The notes: a model not told the origin generated them from the sequence alone. A stretch of 64,000 bases of DNA from Helicostylum pulchrum (GCA_025677825.1 JAIXMO010000008.1:558001-622000), one strand, 5' to 3'; shown: positions 13,070 through 24,095, counted from the first letter of the stretch. Made by a program: numbers and translations.

Positions 13070-14468
13070 TTACAGACGAGAGGAAGAAGAAGAATCAAAG
13101 ATTGCACCTGCTTTCAACAATTGTTGAATTTGGTTGGATTTGATACCAAATTCACTCAATATTTCAATGGAATGCTTTCCAGGTTCCATAAAGGGATCTT
13201 CAATTTTGACAGCAACTTTAGCAGGTGTTCTTGATAACAAAGGAGCCGGCTGAGGCATGGCTGCTTGACGTGGCCATTGGTTGGCATTGTTGACGGGTGT
13301 TGAATTAGGTATGGGCTCTGTGAAAGATAAGACGGGTGTTACACACGCATCTGAACCATCGAAAATACCCGTCCATTCAATTTGTGTCTTTTGGGAAAAG
13401 ATTTCTTGAAACTTTATCTTCATTTCTGGCCAACTAGATCTATCTAGTTGGTCTGGTAAATCTTTCAGGTTTAGTTTTTCCACTAAGCTAGCATAAAACT
13501 GAGGTTCAATAGCTCCACTATAAAAAAAAGTAAAAATCAATATACATGTATTATTATATAAAAAAAAAAAACTAGGTTATTATGGTTACATTGCCATATG
13601 TTGTCCATCTTTGGTTTCGTAAACTTCATAAAAATGAGCTCCACCATCCAACATATTGGTGCCTCTTTCACTATCCCAAAGTAACCCACATTGTTGCATT
13701 AAATATGGAAAGGTAGTTAAATAAGAAGTACCTGCCGTCTATAATTTTTTTTAGCAGACGAAAAACAAATAATAAATTTATACTTTACAAGGTTAGCATC
13801 AATGACTTGTCCTTTTCCAGAAACGGAACGTTCAATAAGTGCCATCAAAATACCCATTACACACATTAACCCTCCACCTGCAAAATCGGCTAAAATATTA
13901 ACGGGGAAAAAAGGTTTTTCACCTTGGCGGCCAATCAACTACAAAAAAAGGGGGTGGTGTGTTAGTGTATGCTTTTTTAAGCAGAATAAATATGTCTTTT
14001 ACCCCTAATGTACCAGAAATGGCGGTATAATTAATGTCATGACCAGCAGCCTTTGAACCAGGACCTTGCTGTCCAAATCCACTTAATCTAGCATAAATCA
14101 AACCTGGATTTATTTTCAATAAAACGTCGGGACCAAGACCTAATTTTTCCATAATGCCAGGACGAAAAGGGTCAAGAATAATATCCGCTTTTGTTAACAA
14201 CTGTAACAAAGCTTGAACAGCTACCGGATTTTTTAAATCCATTGCAATAGACCGCTTATTTCTAATAAAGTTCTCTTCTTTTTTTACTACTTTGTTTGTT
14301 TACTTTGTATTATGATTCTAACCTTGTTAAAACATCTGTACTAAGTCCCTTAGACCGGTCTATACGAATTACATTAGCTCCAAAGTCTGAAAGAATCATA
14401 CCCGCGAAAGGTGCGGGTGCAAGTCCTGCCATTTCAAAGACATTGATATTAGAAAGTGGTAAACTCAT
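13070..14468 (-). CDS. Alpha-methylacyl-CoA racemase (family III CoA-transferase fold)
   Basis: Epimerises 2-methylacyl-CoA esters, feeding branched-chain fatty acids into peroxisomal/mitochondrial beta-oxidation. Five exons read on the minus strand: about 14468-14325, 14264-14000, 13938-13785, 13735-13590 and 13518-13070. The start ([23 protein letters not shown]) is the first ATG of the frame and matches the usual N-terminus. Catalytic residues known from mycobacterial MCR are visible: His in AGHDINY and Asp in [12 protein letters not shown] and FDPFRPG-like DPFRPG are CoA-transferase family motifs. The C-terminus [14 protein letters not shown] is typical. It is divergent from the adjacent ArfGAP gene, about 210 bases start to start. 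Confidence 0.88.
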
Positions 14469-14678
14469 TTTTTTTTGTATAAAGAAAAAGAAAAACGCAA
14501 AAAGCCTCACCTGTAGTCATAGTTTTTCTACTCTTTTTAATGCTACCGAACATAGTCGTACATGCGTTGATTGGTCATAAAAAAAACCGTAAATAAATAA
14601 ACACTGCTTTTTATTTATTCCATTCTTTTTTTTTCGCTTTGAAACCCTTCCTTCCTTTTAAAAAATAAATAATACGAG

Positions 14679-15701
14679 ATGCGTGAAAAGCAATCCAAAG
14701 CAACACAAGCTAAACATGAACGTATGTTGAACGAATTGTTTAAATTACCCGGCAATGAAAAGTGTGCTGACTGTACAGCAAAAAGTAAAAAAAAAAAAAA
14801 AAAAGTGTGTATTCGCACAACAGCAAAACTAACTATAAAAAAAAAGACCCTCGCTGGGCTTCTTATTCACTTGGTCTTTTTCTTTGTATAAGGTGTTGTA
14901 GCCTTCATCGTAAGATGGGTACACATATTTCTAAAGTAAAGTCTGTTAGTATGGATCGCTGGACATTGCAAGAGATTCAAGTAAGATTTTTTTTTTAAAA
15001 AAAAAGTACAAATATATGACACGGTAAAATTAAACATGTATTAGCTCATGATAAAATTAGGCGGTAACTCGGTCATTAATAACATGATAAATTCAAACCC
15101 TCAAAAGCACCCTTTACCTATAGCTCTTGATGATGATCAGTAAGTTTTCGGGATTTCTTTTTTTGTATAAGCACCCTAATACTTTTTTTTAAAAGTGCAA
15201 TGGAAAGATATATTCGAGATAAATGGGAAAAGAAATCGTTTAAAGAAAAAGCTATAAACGAAAGCATGTCAAGTATAAAACAAGAAGAGAATAGTATTAC
15301 GAGTTTACAACAGTTGGGAGATTCAACAACAAGTATAGGTACCGATTTTAATACACCTTCCTTAAGTAGCACAACCAGTAGTCTCTTATCTTCACCCACT
15401 ATGCAACTCGCTGGTCGAGTTACTATGGATACTCAATCGTCTACTCTCACAAACACTTACAATCCTTTTCTGTCTTTACCTTCATCATTTACTACTGGTA
15501 AGATATATTTGGTTGTTTTTTTTAACGTTGTACTAATTTAATTATATAAAAAAAAAAGTCGCACCAGTATCAAATAATAACCCTTTTTTGCAACAGCAAC
15601 AATTAGTACAATCTCCATTTGACATAAATTATAATGTAAACACTTACTTTCATACATCTCATCGGAATAGTAACAATAGTCATAATCCTTTTTGTCAATA
15701 A
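14679..15701 (+). CDS. ArfGAP domain protein (Age2/SMAP-like) with NPF motifs
   Basis: GTPase-activating protein for Arf-type GTPases in vesicle traffic. Five exons: 14679-about 14787, about 14846-14981, 15045-about 15139, 15196-15500 and about 15558-15701. The ArfGAP zinc finger is clear across the first two exons: CADC...NPRWASYSLGLFLCIRC followed by HRKMGTHISKVKSVSMDRW (C-x2-C...C-x2-C and the arginine finger in NPRW). The next exons give GGNSVINNM and AMERYIRDKWEKK, as in SMAP/Age2. The Ser/Thr/Gln-rich tail carries three NPF tripeptides (YNPFLS, NNPFLQ, HNPFCQ) that could bind EH-domain endocytic proteins. The protein is short, about 260 residues. Confidence 0.85.
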
Positions 15702-16155
15702 TAAAACCTTTCTTCTTGTCCATGTTTTATAAACTATCCGAAAAGTATACATGTCTGCAATATGCTGAAGAGTTTTACAATGCATAATAATTATGATATT
15801 CAGCTACACACCTGGACATTATTGTTACAAAAAAGGCAATTCAGTGTTTTTTTTCTTAAAATCCTAAAATATAAACTTACGTGTAAATGTCAATAAGTTT
15901 TTAATACTAGGACTTACGATACGTGTAAAAAAAAGTAACCCCCCCCCCCCCTAATAGTTGTTTAAAGTTGATATTAGCGTGAGTGTATTTTCCAAGAAGA
16001 GTACATAAAGAGTTTAAAAAACGTAATAAAAAGTTCATGCCTTGAAATTGGTTTATCATAAATAATGACAGATGTTTTACCAAGAGGACAGATGTTATAG
16101 CTTCTCTTACATAATACCTTTCTTTTTTCTCATTTCAGCAGCCATGTATACACCC

Positions 16156-16187
<32 letters not shown>

Positions 16188-16256
16188 GACAATTGTATTA
16201 TTAATGTCTTAATTTATTATTTTGTGTAAACTTGTATTGAAACTACTTGTTGAATA
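15702..16256. other. Intergenic region with a dispersed-repeat copy
   Basis: No gene was recognised. It contains a roughly 88-base block (15803-15890) that also occurs 3' of the Fanzor remnant near 46.8 kb, a run of 12 C (about 15943-15954), and A-rich sequence from 16155 to 16190. Confidence 0.6.
15803..15890 (-). repeat. Solo copy of the Fanzor-associated noncoding block
   Basis: Matches 46778-46872 in the same orientation. The first 35 bases differ at about three positions and share GTTACAAAAAAGGCAA. The last 20 bases (AAAATATAAACTTACGTGTA here) differ at one. The middle is less conserved and A/T-rich. At 46.8 kb the block lies directly downstream of a minus-strand Fanzor C-terminus, so its sense is taken as minus. 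No Fanzor coding sequence adjoins this copy; the nearest minus-strand gene ends 367 bases away at 16257. Confidence 0.7.
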
Positions 16257-17111
16257 TCAGTTATCTGACTTGTCTTTATCCAACGGAAGGTCTTTAGACT
16301 GTTCACCAGTAATAGTTGATGACCTTATATCGGATGCTAGGATTGCACGGTTTCCATAATTTTCAAAGAATTTTTTAAATTCTCTCAACTCTCGAGTATA
16401 TAAACCAAAAAGTTCGCTATTAGGAATTTTATGTAAACGAATACTGTTTTCAGCTATAGCAAATAAAACTTCGATAATCGGAAAAATGTTATTGCTTGAA
16501 CGACTACCTTTAGGTTCATGCAGTTTGTGATCTAAAACTTCTTCTAAGCGAGTAATCGTCTCGCCATATCTTTCTTGAAGTTCTTCAGATGTAATATTGA
16601 TACGGTAGCTGAGTCCAGCTTGAACTACATTCGTATCGTCGGCAGGTGTTTCATTGATAGTTGTTACATTGGTAGTTGTTTCATTGACAGGTGCATCATC
16701 GATAGCTGTTTCATTGGAAGGTGTTCCAGCGACAGGTGTTCCAGCTCCAAGAACACTATGTTGTTGAGTAGAACCGGCTGCAGTAGGTCTAGAACGTTTA
16801 GATAGTCGAAGAGTAGGACTGGCAGAAGCAACATTGGACCCAGAACCGCTAGCAATAGGTCTAGTATGTTGAGGAGTAGAGCTGGTAGAAGAAACATTGG
16901 ATGGATGTTGAGGAATATAACTGGTGGAAGCAACATTGGATGGGCGTTGAGGAGTATAACTGGTAGAAGCAGCATTGTATGGACGTCGAAAATAATTGGT
17001 ATAAGCAGCAGTGTATGAACGTCGAGGAGAATAACTGGTAGAAGCATTGTCGGATGGACTACAAAATCTCATTTTGCTTGCTATTTTGATAATGGCCGAT
17101 TTGAGTCCCAT
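16257..17111 (-). CDS. Hypothetical protein with Ser/Thr/Tyr/Pro-rich repeats
   Basis: Uninterrupted 284-residue frame; I recognise no family. Residues about 18-90 hold five to six imperfect repeats of 13-17 residues built on the pattern (S/P)-x-N-(V/A)-A-S-T-S-Y-x-P-(R/Q)-(R/H). Residues about 100-150 are Thr/Asn-rich with repeated NET and TPV/TPA motifs. From about 165 the sequence becomes ordinary globular/helical (ITSEELQERYGETITRLEE, then FPIIEVLFAIAENSIRLHK), ending in an acidic Lys/Asp tail. There is no signal peptide or membrane segment. TATATA lies about 130 bases upstream. The nucleotide repeats suggest recent tandem expansion. It could be a genuine lineage-specific gene or an element-borne gene. 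Confidence 0.55.
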   Translation of the reverse strand: MGLKSAIIKIASKMRFCSPSDNASTSYSPRRSYTAAYTNYFRRPYNAASTSYTPQRPSNVASTSYIPQHPSNVSSTSSTPQHTRPIASGSGSNVASASPTLRLSKRSRPTAAGSTQQHSVLGAGTPVAGTPSNETAIDDAPVNETTTNVTTINETPADDTNVVQAGLSYRINITSEELQERYGETITRLEEVLDHKLHEPKGSRSSNNIFPIIEVLFAIAENSIRLHKIPNSELFGLYTRELREFKKFFENYGNRAILASDIRSSTITGEQSKDLPLDKDKSDN

Positions 17112-18227
17112 TTTTTTTTAAGAAAGATTGAAATTGTTTATAGAAAAAATATTAATGATTAAAAGGACTAGGCTGCTAAAACTTGCCTTATTTTATAGTT
17201 TTAAAAAAGACGTTACTGGCTCCATTATTATCTTTTAAAACGTATATAAGTCGTTACTGAGGGTGTAATTGGTGGCTCTTTATAGAGAACAATAAATAAT
17301 GCAGAAACCGAGGGTTTATTGACCGATTATTATTATGCACGTTTAAAATTGGTTTCATTTGATTGTTACTTTTGTAAACATAAAATAACAGAAGAAGCTC
17401 TTTGTTCAAGTTTTAACGCGAACACAATTAGTTACTCGTAAATTTACTACTAGCAGAATATATGTATATAACGTGCCGCCAGGTCTGAACCTTGTACATT
17501 TTTACATTGTTTCTATTTTTTTTTTCGAAATGGCGATGGTGTACATGTATATTTTTTTTTTGAAAGATCTCTCAGACTTCGTCTGCAAAAAAAAAAGTAT
17601 AAAATGAGTAACTGCTTCTTAAGTTTTTCTTGTCTCAAATAGACGGTCCGTTCATAATACCACTGCTTGGAATAAAAAATACACGGTGACTTTAATACTG
17701 ATAAACTTTTTTTTTCTATTATTGAATTAACAAATGTCTTCCGCGAATGTTGTTCAGAAAGGTTTGATGAACAATAAATGTGGCTCTAATTGTTTATAAA
17801 AGTTCCTAAAAAAAAGTTAGGCACCAAAAAAAAAGTTATTTAATACACTCACGTTAAAAAAGTCACCGGATTTTTAAAAATGGGCATTAAAAAAAAAAAA
17901 GATTTATTAGATTCACTTATACATTTGTCCTTCGCCTGGTTCGCGACTTTACAAAACATTCATAATAGACCAGTACTCAAATTATAATATAGTTTATAAA
18001 ACAGGTTATTTTGGAAAAGGAAAATAAGTTGAGTTGTTTGATTTCTTTCTTAATACGCTACTTTAAAACATTTTGTAACGTAATATATCACGATTAAAAA
18101 AAAAATACGTTAGCTTATGAAATAATAAAATGATTTTTTAAAGTTGTCAAAACTTCTTTTCTTTTATTTTACTACTCTTTCTCTTTCGTCTTCACTTTCA
18201 CTTTTTGTACTTTTTATATCTAACATC
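17112..18227. other. Gene-poor stretch, nothing recognised
   Basis: A/T-rich DNA with short frames only. Its left end is the promoter side of the minus-strand gene starting at 17111. It borders the decayed Fanzor locus on the right. Confidence 0.55.
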
Positions 18228-18798
18228 ATGTACAAATCCATTATTAAAAGTAAGGTTCAAGCAGTCTTGGAAGCAAAAAAGACTAGCAGCACAGGTAATA
18301 AATGATGTTAAAACAGAATAAAAAGACAACTTTTTTCTAACTGTATGTATAATAAATAGCTCCATCAAAATGCATAGACTGTTTATCGTTCGGGCATTAT
18401 AGCAAGGCATATTATAAGTGCAAGCTTTATACTCCCTTTAAAGCAGATGATGGTACGTGCGTTTTATAGATAGTTAACTAATATATCTGTAAATTAGTTT
18501 TTAATCTTGTTTTTAAAAAGTCGGTACGTCAGGTAAAAAACGAAAGCAGAGTGCTGTAATAAAGGATGGAAAAAGAAAAGCAAAGAGAGCCAGGAACTTC
18601 TCGTCACGCTCTGCTAGTACAAGTGTTTGCATTAGCTGTAAAAAGATGGGACATAAGTCTAGTAGGTCTTCCGCTTGTAAGAATCACAACCTTAACAAAA
18701 AGGAAATACTCAGCATGAATCTGGGTAAAAACTACCAACCCTTTACCATAAAAATTCCGTTGGACAAATGTGTAAAGCTAGATTCCTACCTCGTCTGA
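18228..18798 (+). CDS. Zinc-knuckle N-terminal portion of Fanzor copy 1
   Basis: Three exons join in frame: 18228 to about 18294, about 18360-18452 and about 18521-18798, with two GT-AG introns of 65-70 bases. They give about 145 residues, ending in a stop. Two CCHC-like knuckles are present: C-x2-C-x3-GH-x8-C in CIDCLSFGHYSKAYYKC, and C-x2-C-x3-GH-x7-C-x-N/H in CISCKKMGHKSSRSSAC. Between them is a basic segment (KKRKQSAVIKDGKRKAKRA), possibly a nuclear signal. The reading ends just before sequence that continues the family in other frames, so this is most likely the intact 5' part of the broken gene rather than a separate gene. It could still yield a short zinc-knuckle protein. Confidence 0.5.
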
Positions 18799-20911
18799 AG
18801 GCATTTGCTATTTCATCTAGTCGAGGTATCAGGGAAATTCTATTCTGAGCCCAGTTATTTGTCAATTACTACATTGCGCATCGTTCTAATCAACAAGAAA
18901 ATAATGATTTACCTCGTTGTATATTTAGACAACGATTCCGGTGCTCCATCTGTCAAATGGCTAACGGAAAACGAGTAACAAAAAGTAACAATTTACATCT
19001 GACATGCTATCTGTATGGGACTCGTTTAAAGCTCAACATAGAACAATCATGTACAATGCTGTACTCAAGCCGGGGCCGTCGCAATGCCTAACTGAGGCCT
19101 GTACGAAATTGGAGACATCCTATCAGAATCATATTGTGGAGAGTTTTGAGACACGTGTCACTTAATTCTTGCCTTATAAACTCCAAATTATATTTGTCAT
19201 AAGTACTCATAAAAACAAAAGTTCAATTTTACTGTAGACTAGTTTATTTTTATATATGTATACATAATATGGATTATGCTACTATCAAGAACATGGTTCA
19301 TGATTATTGTTACCAGTTGATTTGCAAGGGGAATCCCAAATGGCCCAGCAATATTATTGCACAGTAAGGTTACTTGTTCTAAGACGCGGTAAAAGAACGT
19401 ATCAACCAGGTGTGCGAACCTCTAAAAAATCTGGTTACTCAAAAGGTTACTCTACTCAATTTATCTGCAGTTCCCGAAAAGGCTTACGGGTGTATCAAGT
19501 ACATTTTAAATCGATACGAAGAAGAGCATTCGCGTCATCACACATATGATATACGTCGTCTTCCTCTCCCACGCCGTTTTTCTCTTTTACCAAAACCATC
19601 CCTTCATTGGAGATTCGTTACTATTAGCGCCAATTCATTATGTCCACCTCTCAAAATCACTTTACCAAGTGGATATGAGAAGCAACTTCAAATATTTTAT
19701 CGCGTTTTCAATTTCAAATTATTAAAATATCATAGGTAAAGATAAATACATTCATACATATACATATACAAATTGAAACAAACAAATTTACCATGCCATA
19801 ATAGTAATAGAATTGAGAAGCTGATGCCAAATGGAGAAAACGACATATTATTTGGTAACATTATCAGGTCTGACGGATTTTGTGTGGACTTTCTTTTCTA
19901 CAGACGTATAGAACCTAAACAAGATGATACAATTTCTTTACCAAAGCATAAACTAGAGTTACAAGATTTTATTTTCGAAGAGGTTGAAAACGTTTATAGG
20001 CCACCTTTTATTGATCCAGGAAGAAGATCTGTTTTTACTGCCACAATTGGTCTAGATTCCAGTCAACATCAAGTTAGGCGCTGCAATACAAAAGAGTATT
20101 ACCATTTAACAGGCTCGACTATTTATTCAAGCAAGCCACAGAAAAAAATAAGACAAAGAAGGGATCACCGTAATTGAATCTGGCATTCCAACATCAAAAT
20201 CTTTGGATACTGCTAGATTTCTCATCTATGCAGATTATATGCTGAGTCATTTAGAAATTCTTTTTATGTTCTATGGATTCCAGAAGGCAAAAAGTCGCTT
20301 TAATTTATATCAAAGTAGGCAGAAAGCTCCAGAGTATATGGTCAACATGCTATTGGATGGCACAGCAAAGTACAATAGAAAAAAAGAAGCAAGAAGAAGA
20401 AGAAAAAGAAAAAGGGGCGTAGTAATAAAGGCAAGAAAAAAGAAGCTCAAATTCGAAACAGGTAATAAAGCTTGTTTTGCATCTTAATTTAAATTCTAGT
20501 AATAATAAGCTTTACGATTATATAGAAAAGACAAATGGAGTTCCACAAAGTTCGAAGAGGAAGACAAGAATAAAATGCCTCTTATAGTATTTGGGAACGG
20601 AATTTTTGGTAAGGACTTAGTAAAGTTGAAAGGTCTTCGATGTGGTATTGTCGAAATCTTGTGGAGATGTCTAAAAAAGAGAGAAGCAGCTGGAGATCTT
20701 TTGGTCGTTCCGATAGATGAATTTAAAACCTCAAGAATTTGTAACAAGTATAGTACATATTCCCTTAATGCCGCTAAATATGTCAAAGGTCAGAGTGTGT
20801 TGGTCTGCAAAAACTGTAACACGCTTTGACGAAGAGACGTCAATGCCTCCAAGAGCATGCTGACTATATCTCTTTCCGTTTGGAAAGGCAATCGTAGACC
20901 AGCAACTTACT
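18228..20911 (+). pseudogene. Decayed Fanzor (eukaryotic TnpB-like) gene, copy 1
   Basis: Fanzors are eukaryotic relatives of the transposon-encoded RNA-guided nuclease TnpB. Read in order, but broken by frameshifts and stops: zinc-knuckle N-terminus (18228-18798); an AQLFVNYYIAHRSNQQ segment (about 18852-18900); IMYNAVLKPGPSQCLTEAC...NHIVESFETRVT (about 19040-19163); LPRRFSLLPKPSLHWRF (about 19565-19617); RSDGFCVDFLFYRR; RuvC-I FIDPGRRSVFTATIG (about 20008-20050) and QVRRCNTKEYYHLTGS; IPTSK...FYGFQKAKSRFNLYQSRQK (about 20187-20320); a Lys/Arg-rich linker; PLIVFGNGIFGKD, PIDEFKTSRICNKY and CKNCNTL (20580-20829); then RRDVNASKSM and NRRPA. Damage visible: several frame changes, a TGA where Trp is expected before RRDVNA, and loss of one zinc-ribbon cysteine (CNKY for CxxC). 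Almost certainly not translated as one protein. Confidence 0.8.
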
Positions 20912-21726
20912 GCAGAGGTTAATACATTATATCGCCGTATTAAACACGGTTTCTCTTTTGAGATTTAGATAATTACGCGGGCAAGATTTTTTTATTATGC
21001 TTTTTTTTTGGACAACTAAAAAATCCGGTTGTAGAAGTACGGTAATGGACTCTTTGGAATTGCCCATATTGAATAAATTTCAATCTTTGATTTATGGCCT
21101 TCTGGATAGGATAATTAAATCATATATCTGTTTAACGAGCATCATTCGAGAATGGAGTATCGAGACTTCCCTGAGATATCGAATATTGATGATCGTATGC
21201 TTAATTTTCTTTCTGCAAAAAAAAAGTAACCATTCATACCTACTTCGGAGCGATACTGCTTGAGAGAGTTGTAAGTGTAATCAATCACTTGTAGGTCCGC
21301 TTCTTGAGTATTTCTTTTTTTAGCAGCATTAACATTTGCTGTCTCAGACAACCTTCATTAGTGTTCAATTGTTCTGCCTCACGAGGAGTAAACTTGTTTT
21401 TGAAACTAGACGAACAGTAACTATACGTATTCCTGAGATATTCTTTCACGGGTTCGGTCAATTGAAAATCATTATCTTTCGAGTTTGTCATACAATATAT
21501 TGTTTAGATGATTTCTAGATACGTGTGGTTAACATTAACCTCAGCAAGAACATATACAGGGATGACATCAACATGTGCGGTAGGAATGCAATAGTCCCAT
21601 AAAGAATGGTAAAAAGGTATGATCGAATGTCTAACTATTCCCTTATTTTATAAGGTTTAGTGTATTCTTTGTAAGTATTCTTGCCTTTTTGTGGGGAATA
21701 ATACTTTTAGGGTAATTCCTGATACA

Positions 21727-21880
21727 CAGTCAATTTACGCGGTCGATCCAAAAAGTTTTCTATTCGCATTATCCGTTTGCACTGGCACCACCATATTACA
21801 AGAAAGCTCCCTTTGAAAGCTGTATAAATATTATATAAAAAACGCTCGCTGGCATATGAGTTCATTTCAAAAGAAGAAAA
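21727..21880 (+). repeat. Promoter-like dispersed repeat, copy A
   Basis: Shares ordered blocks with 48542-48740 in the same orientation: AGTCAATTTACGCGGTCGAT here against GGTCAATTTACACGGTCGAT there, then CCGTTTGCAC..., CATATTACAAGAAA/CATACTACAGGAAA, and TATATAAAAA followed about 25 bases later by ATG and a TTCATTT match. The ATG at 21856 opens MSSFQKKKKNDKK; the other copy opens MNSFLKGSGRKK. The arrangement (upstream boxes, TATA, ATG) looks like the conserved promoter and start of a mobile-element gene whose body is lost. Confidence 0.55.
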
Positions 21881-22096
21881 AGAATGATAAAAAAATTATT
21901 TTATTATTTACGCACTCGTATTTAATCATTAAATTAGAAAAACTTGTTTTTAACTATTAGACTTGTAAACAACAGTAATAGCCATGCATTTTTTATATCT
22001 ATTTGATTATAAAAAATGGAAGTGCATCTAAGTCTGTGCGAGACAGACCTAGATTCGCGAGCATGAGGCCCACGGACAACTAGTGTGGCTACTGGG

Positions 22097-22115
22097 CGTA
22101 GGGTATGTAACCCTA
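22097..22115. other. Perfect 7-bp hairpin in a GC-richer patch
   Basis: GTAGGGT and ACCCTAC flank a five-base loop, inside a GC-richer segment (22020-22155) that has other short self-complementary pieces. No tRNA shape could be built from it. It could be an element terminus or a fragment of a structured RNA; unresolved. Confidence 0.4.
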
Positions 22116-23977
22116 CTAGCACTACAGCAACGGTCCAGATCCCCAACAGGTTGTTATCTATCCTTCCCTATATTTGGAATATTTTTTTTTGTCTTTTATA
22201 GACGACCAAAATCGATGAGCATGCAAGTTGCGGGTTTTGGTTTTCATTTCGTTTTTTTTTTTTTTGATAGTCCGATGCAAGTACTTTATTAGAACTGATA
22301 TTACGGACCCGATCTTTTCGTTCTTTTGTGTATAAGGATATAACGCGTCTCTTCTTCTGTACGAAGACCTTTTACGTATAAAACTATTGTTGACGTAATA
22401 ACTATGAGATAATTGGTCTTTTTTTTTTTTTTTTTTTTTGGATTAGGTCCAGAATTTACTCACAGCTTATGAAAAAACTGTTTCAGGAGTGTTTACTGAT
22501 TAAAAAGAAAAATAGAGATACAATTTTTCTTTTACGACGTCTGTCAGATTAAGTTCAGTAAAATTGAAGTTTTTAATATAAAGAGTTTCACTATTAAAAG
22601 GAAAAATATTATGTGACGGCACAGACAACAGAGTATTTTTCTAAGTGTAGTGCATAATGTGTATTACATCAGAAGCACAACAAAAAGAGAAAAAGAACAT
22701 TTATCAAAAAAAAAAAGCCATCATTATTACTACCACTGCTACAATAGCAAGAGGTGTATATATCTTCAAACCTTTCAAACTGATGAAATGAAAGAATTTA
22801 AAAACAACCAGTAACTCATCGACACGCTTAAGACAGTAGATAATCTTCTGTTAAGAATTGAATTTGACGATAAAGCGAGTCATGGCAAGCATAACCTCCA
22901 TCCATCTTTTTTAAGCCGCAAGCGACTAAAAAGCCTGTTCAAGCACAGTTGTCTCCACCCTTCAATAAAGTCACCTTACAACTCCAAAAGATTACCAATA
23001 AAGGAAAAAAAAACTAGATTTTTTTTCCTATACTTAAACACCTATGGTCCCAAAGTAGTCGTGTCAAAGTGAAAATAACATTTGTTTTCTTATATTTACA
23101 TATCAAACTGTTTAGAAGCTCAATGTATTTATCACTTACCTTCCGAATACTAAAAAATGGTTTCGTGTATTTTATGGCGTATGTACGACGGAAACTCGGT
23201 ACACTGTTTATGTTTCAGACAGAGAGGGTAGTTTTCACATGATTTTTTTTCAGGTAAGATAAATAGTACTTCTTCTTTTTGGCACTTTTTACTAGCACTT
23301 TTTACGTCGTAAATACAAACCTAAGTACTCCTTTTATTGAGAAGCATCATAAAGATATCGTAAAAGAATATACTTTTTTTTTTCCTTTTAACGTTTTTAT
23401 TTTTAGTTTACGATGCAAAACTTTCAAATTCAGACAAAGTTTTTTAAACTGATGAAAAAATAAGTACTACGTATCTTCTATTATGACTCTAGCATTAACA
23501 TAATACATTCACCATTTACACGAGAGATGATAAAAAAGTAGCGGGTATCGTAAGTAAAAAAAAAGTATAACAAAGAAGTATTACTAAATATGTCTATCTG
23601 GAAGTTTAGAAGCTTGGCGAAAACTTGCATAAATATATCATGCAAAAAAGGAAAAGTAGTACAAACTAGACTTTTTTTTTGCTCTCTTTATCGGCCCTTC
23701 TCTCAGAAGCATCAACACCGTTTATATTTTGATACAAGATTACCAGGTGATACTACTAGAGTAAGTATAAAAAAAAGGGAAGTGAAAGCATTCACAGTTT
23801 ACAAAAAAAAACTTGTCAAGCACTTTTTCGTAAATATAAACAAAACCGATCTCTAGGAAAGCATACCTTTCATTGGGTACTTCCCCCCCCCCCCGTGTCT
23901 ATACCAGTTTTTAACAGTAATACATTGAAATATATTTTTATTTTATACGTATAAGAAAAAGATGCATACTATTAAGA

Positions 23978-24095
23978 ATATTATATAAAAGATATTTGTT
24001 TTTTTTTAAAAAAAATATATATTATTATATAAAAAGGCATTTGATTTTTTTTAAAAAAAGTTATTTTATTATTTAAAAAAAAAAGGGATTTAATA
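23978..24095. repeat. Imperfect tandem A/T repeats
   Basis: About two and a half copies of a roughly 45-base unit: TTATATAAAA(a)G(g), then ATTTG, then a T-run directly followed by an A-run, then TTATT. The copies have drifted. No coding content. Confidence 0.5.

Noticed and set aside
22830..23060. Open stretch of about 85 codons on the plus strand (TVDNLLLRIEFDDK...)
   Set aside because: No ATG, no recognisable domain and no clear splice partner; probably chance.
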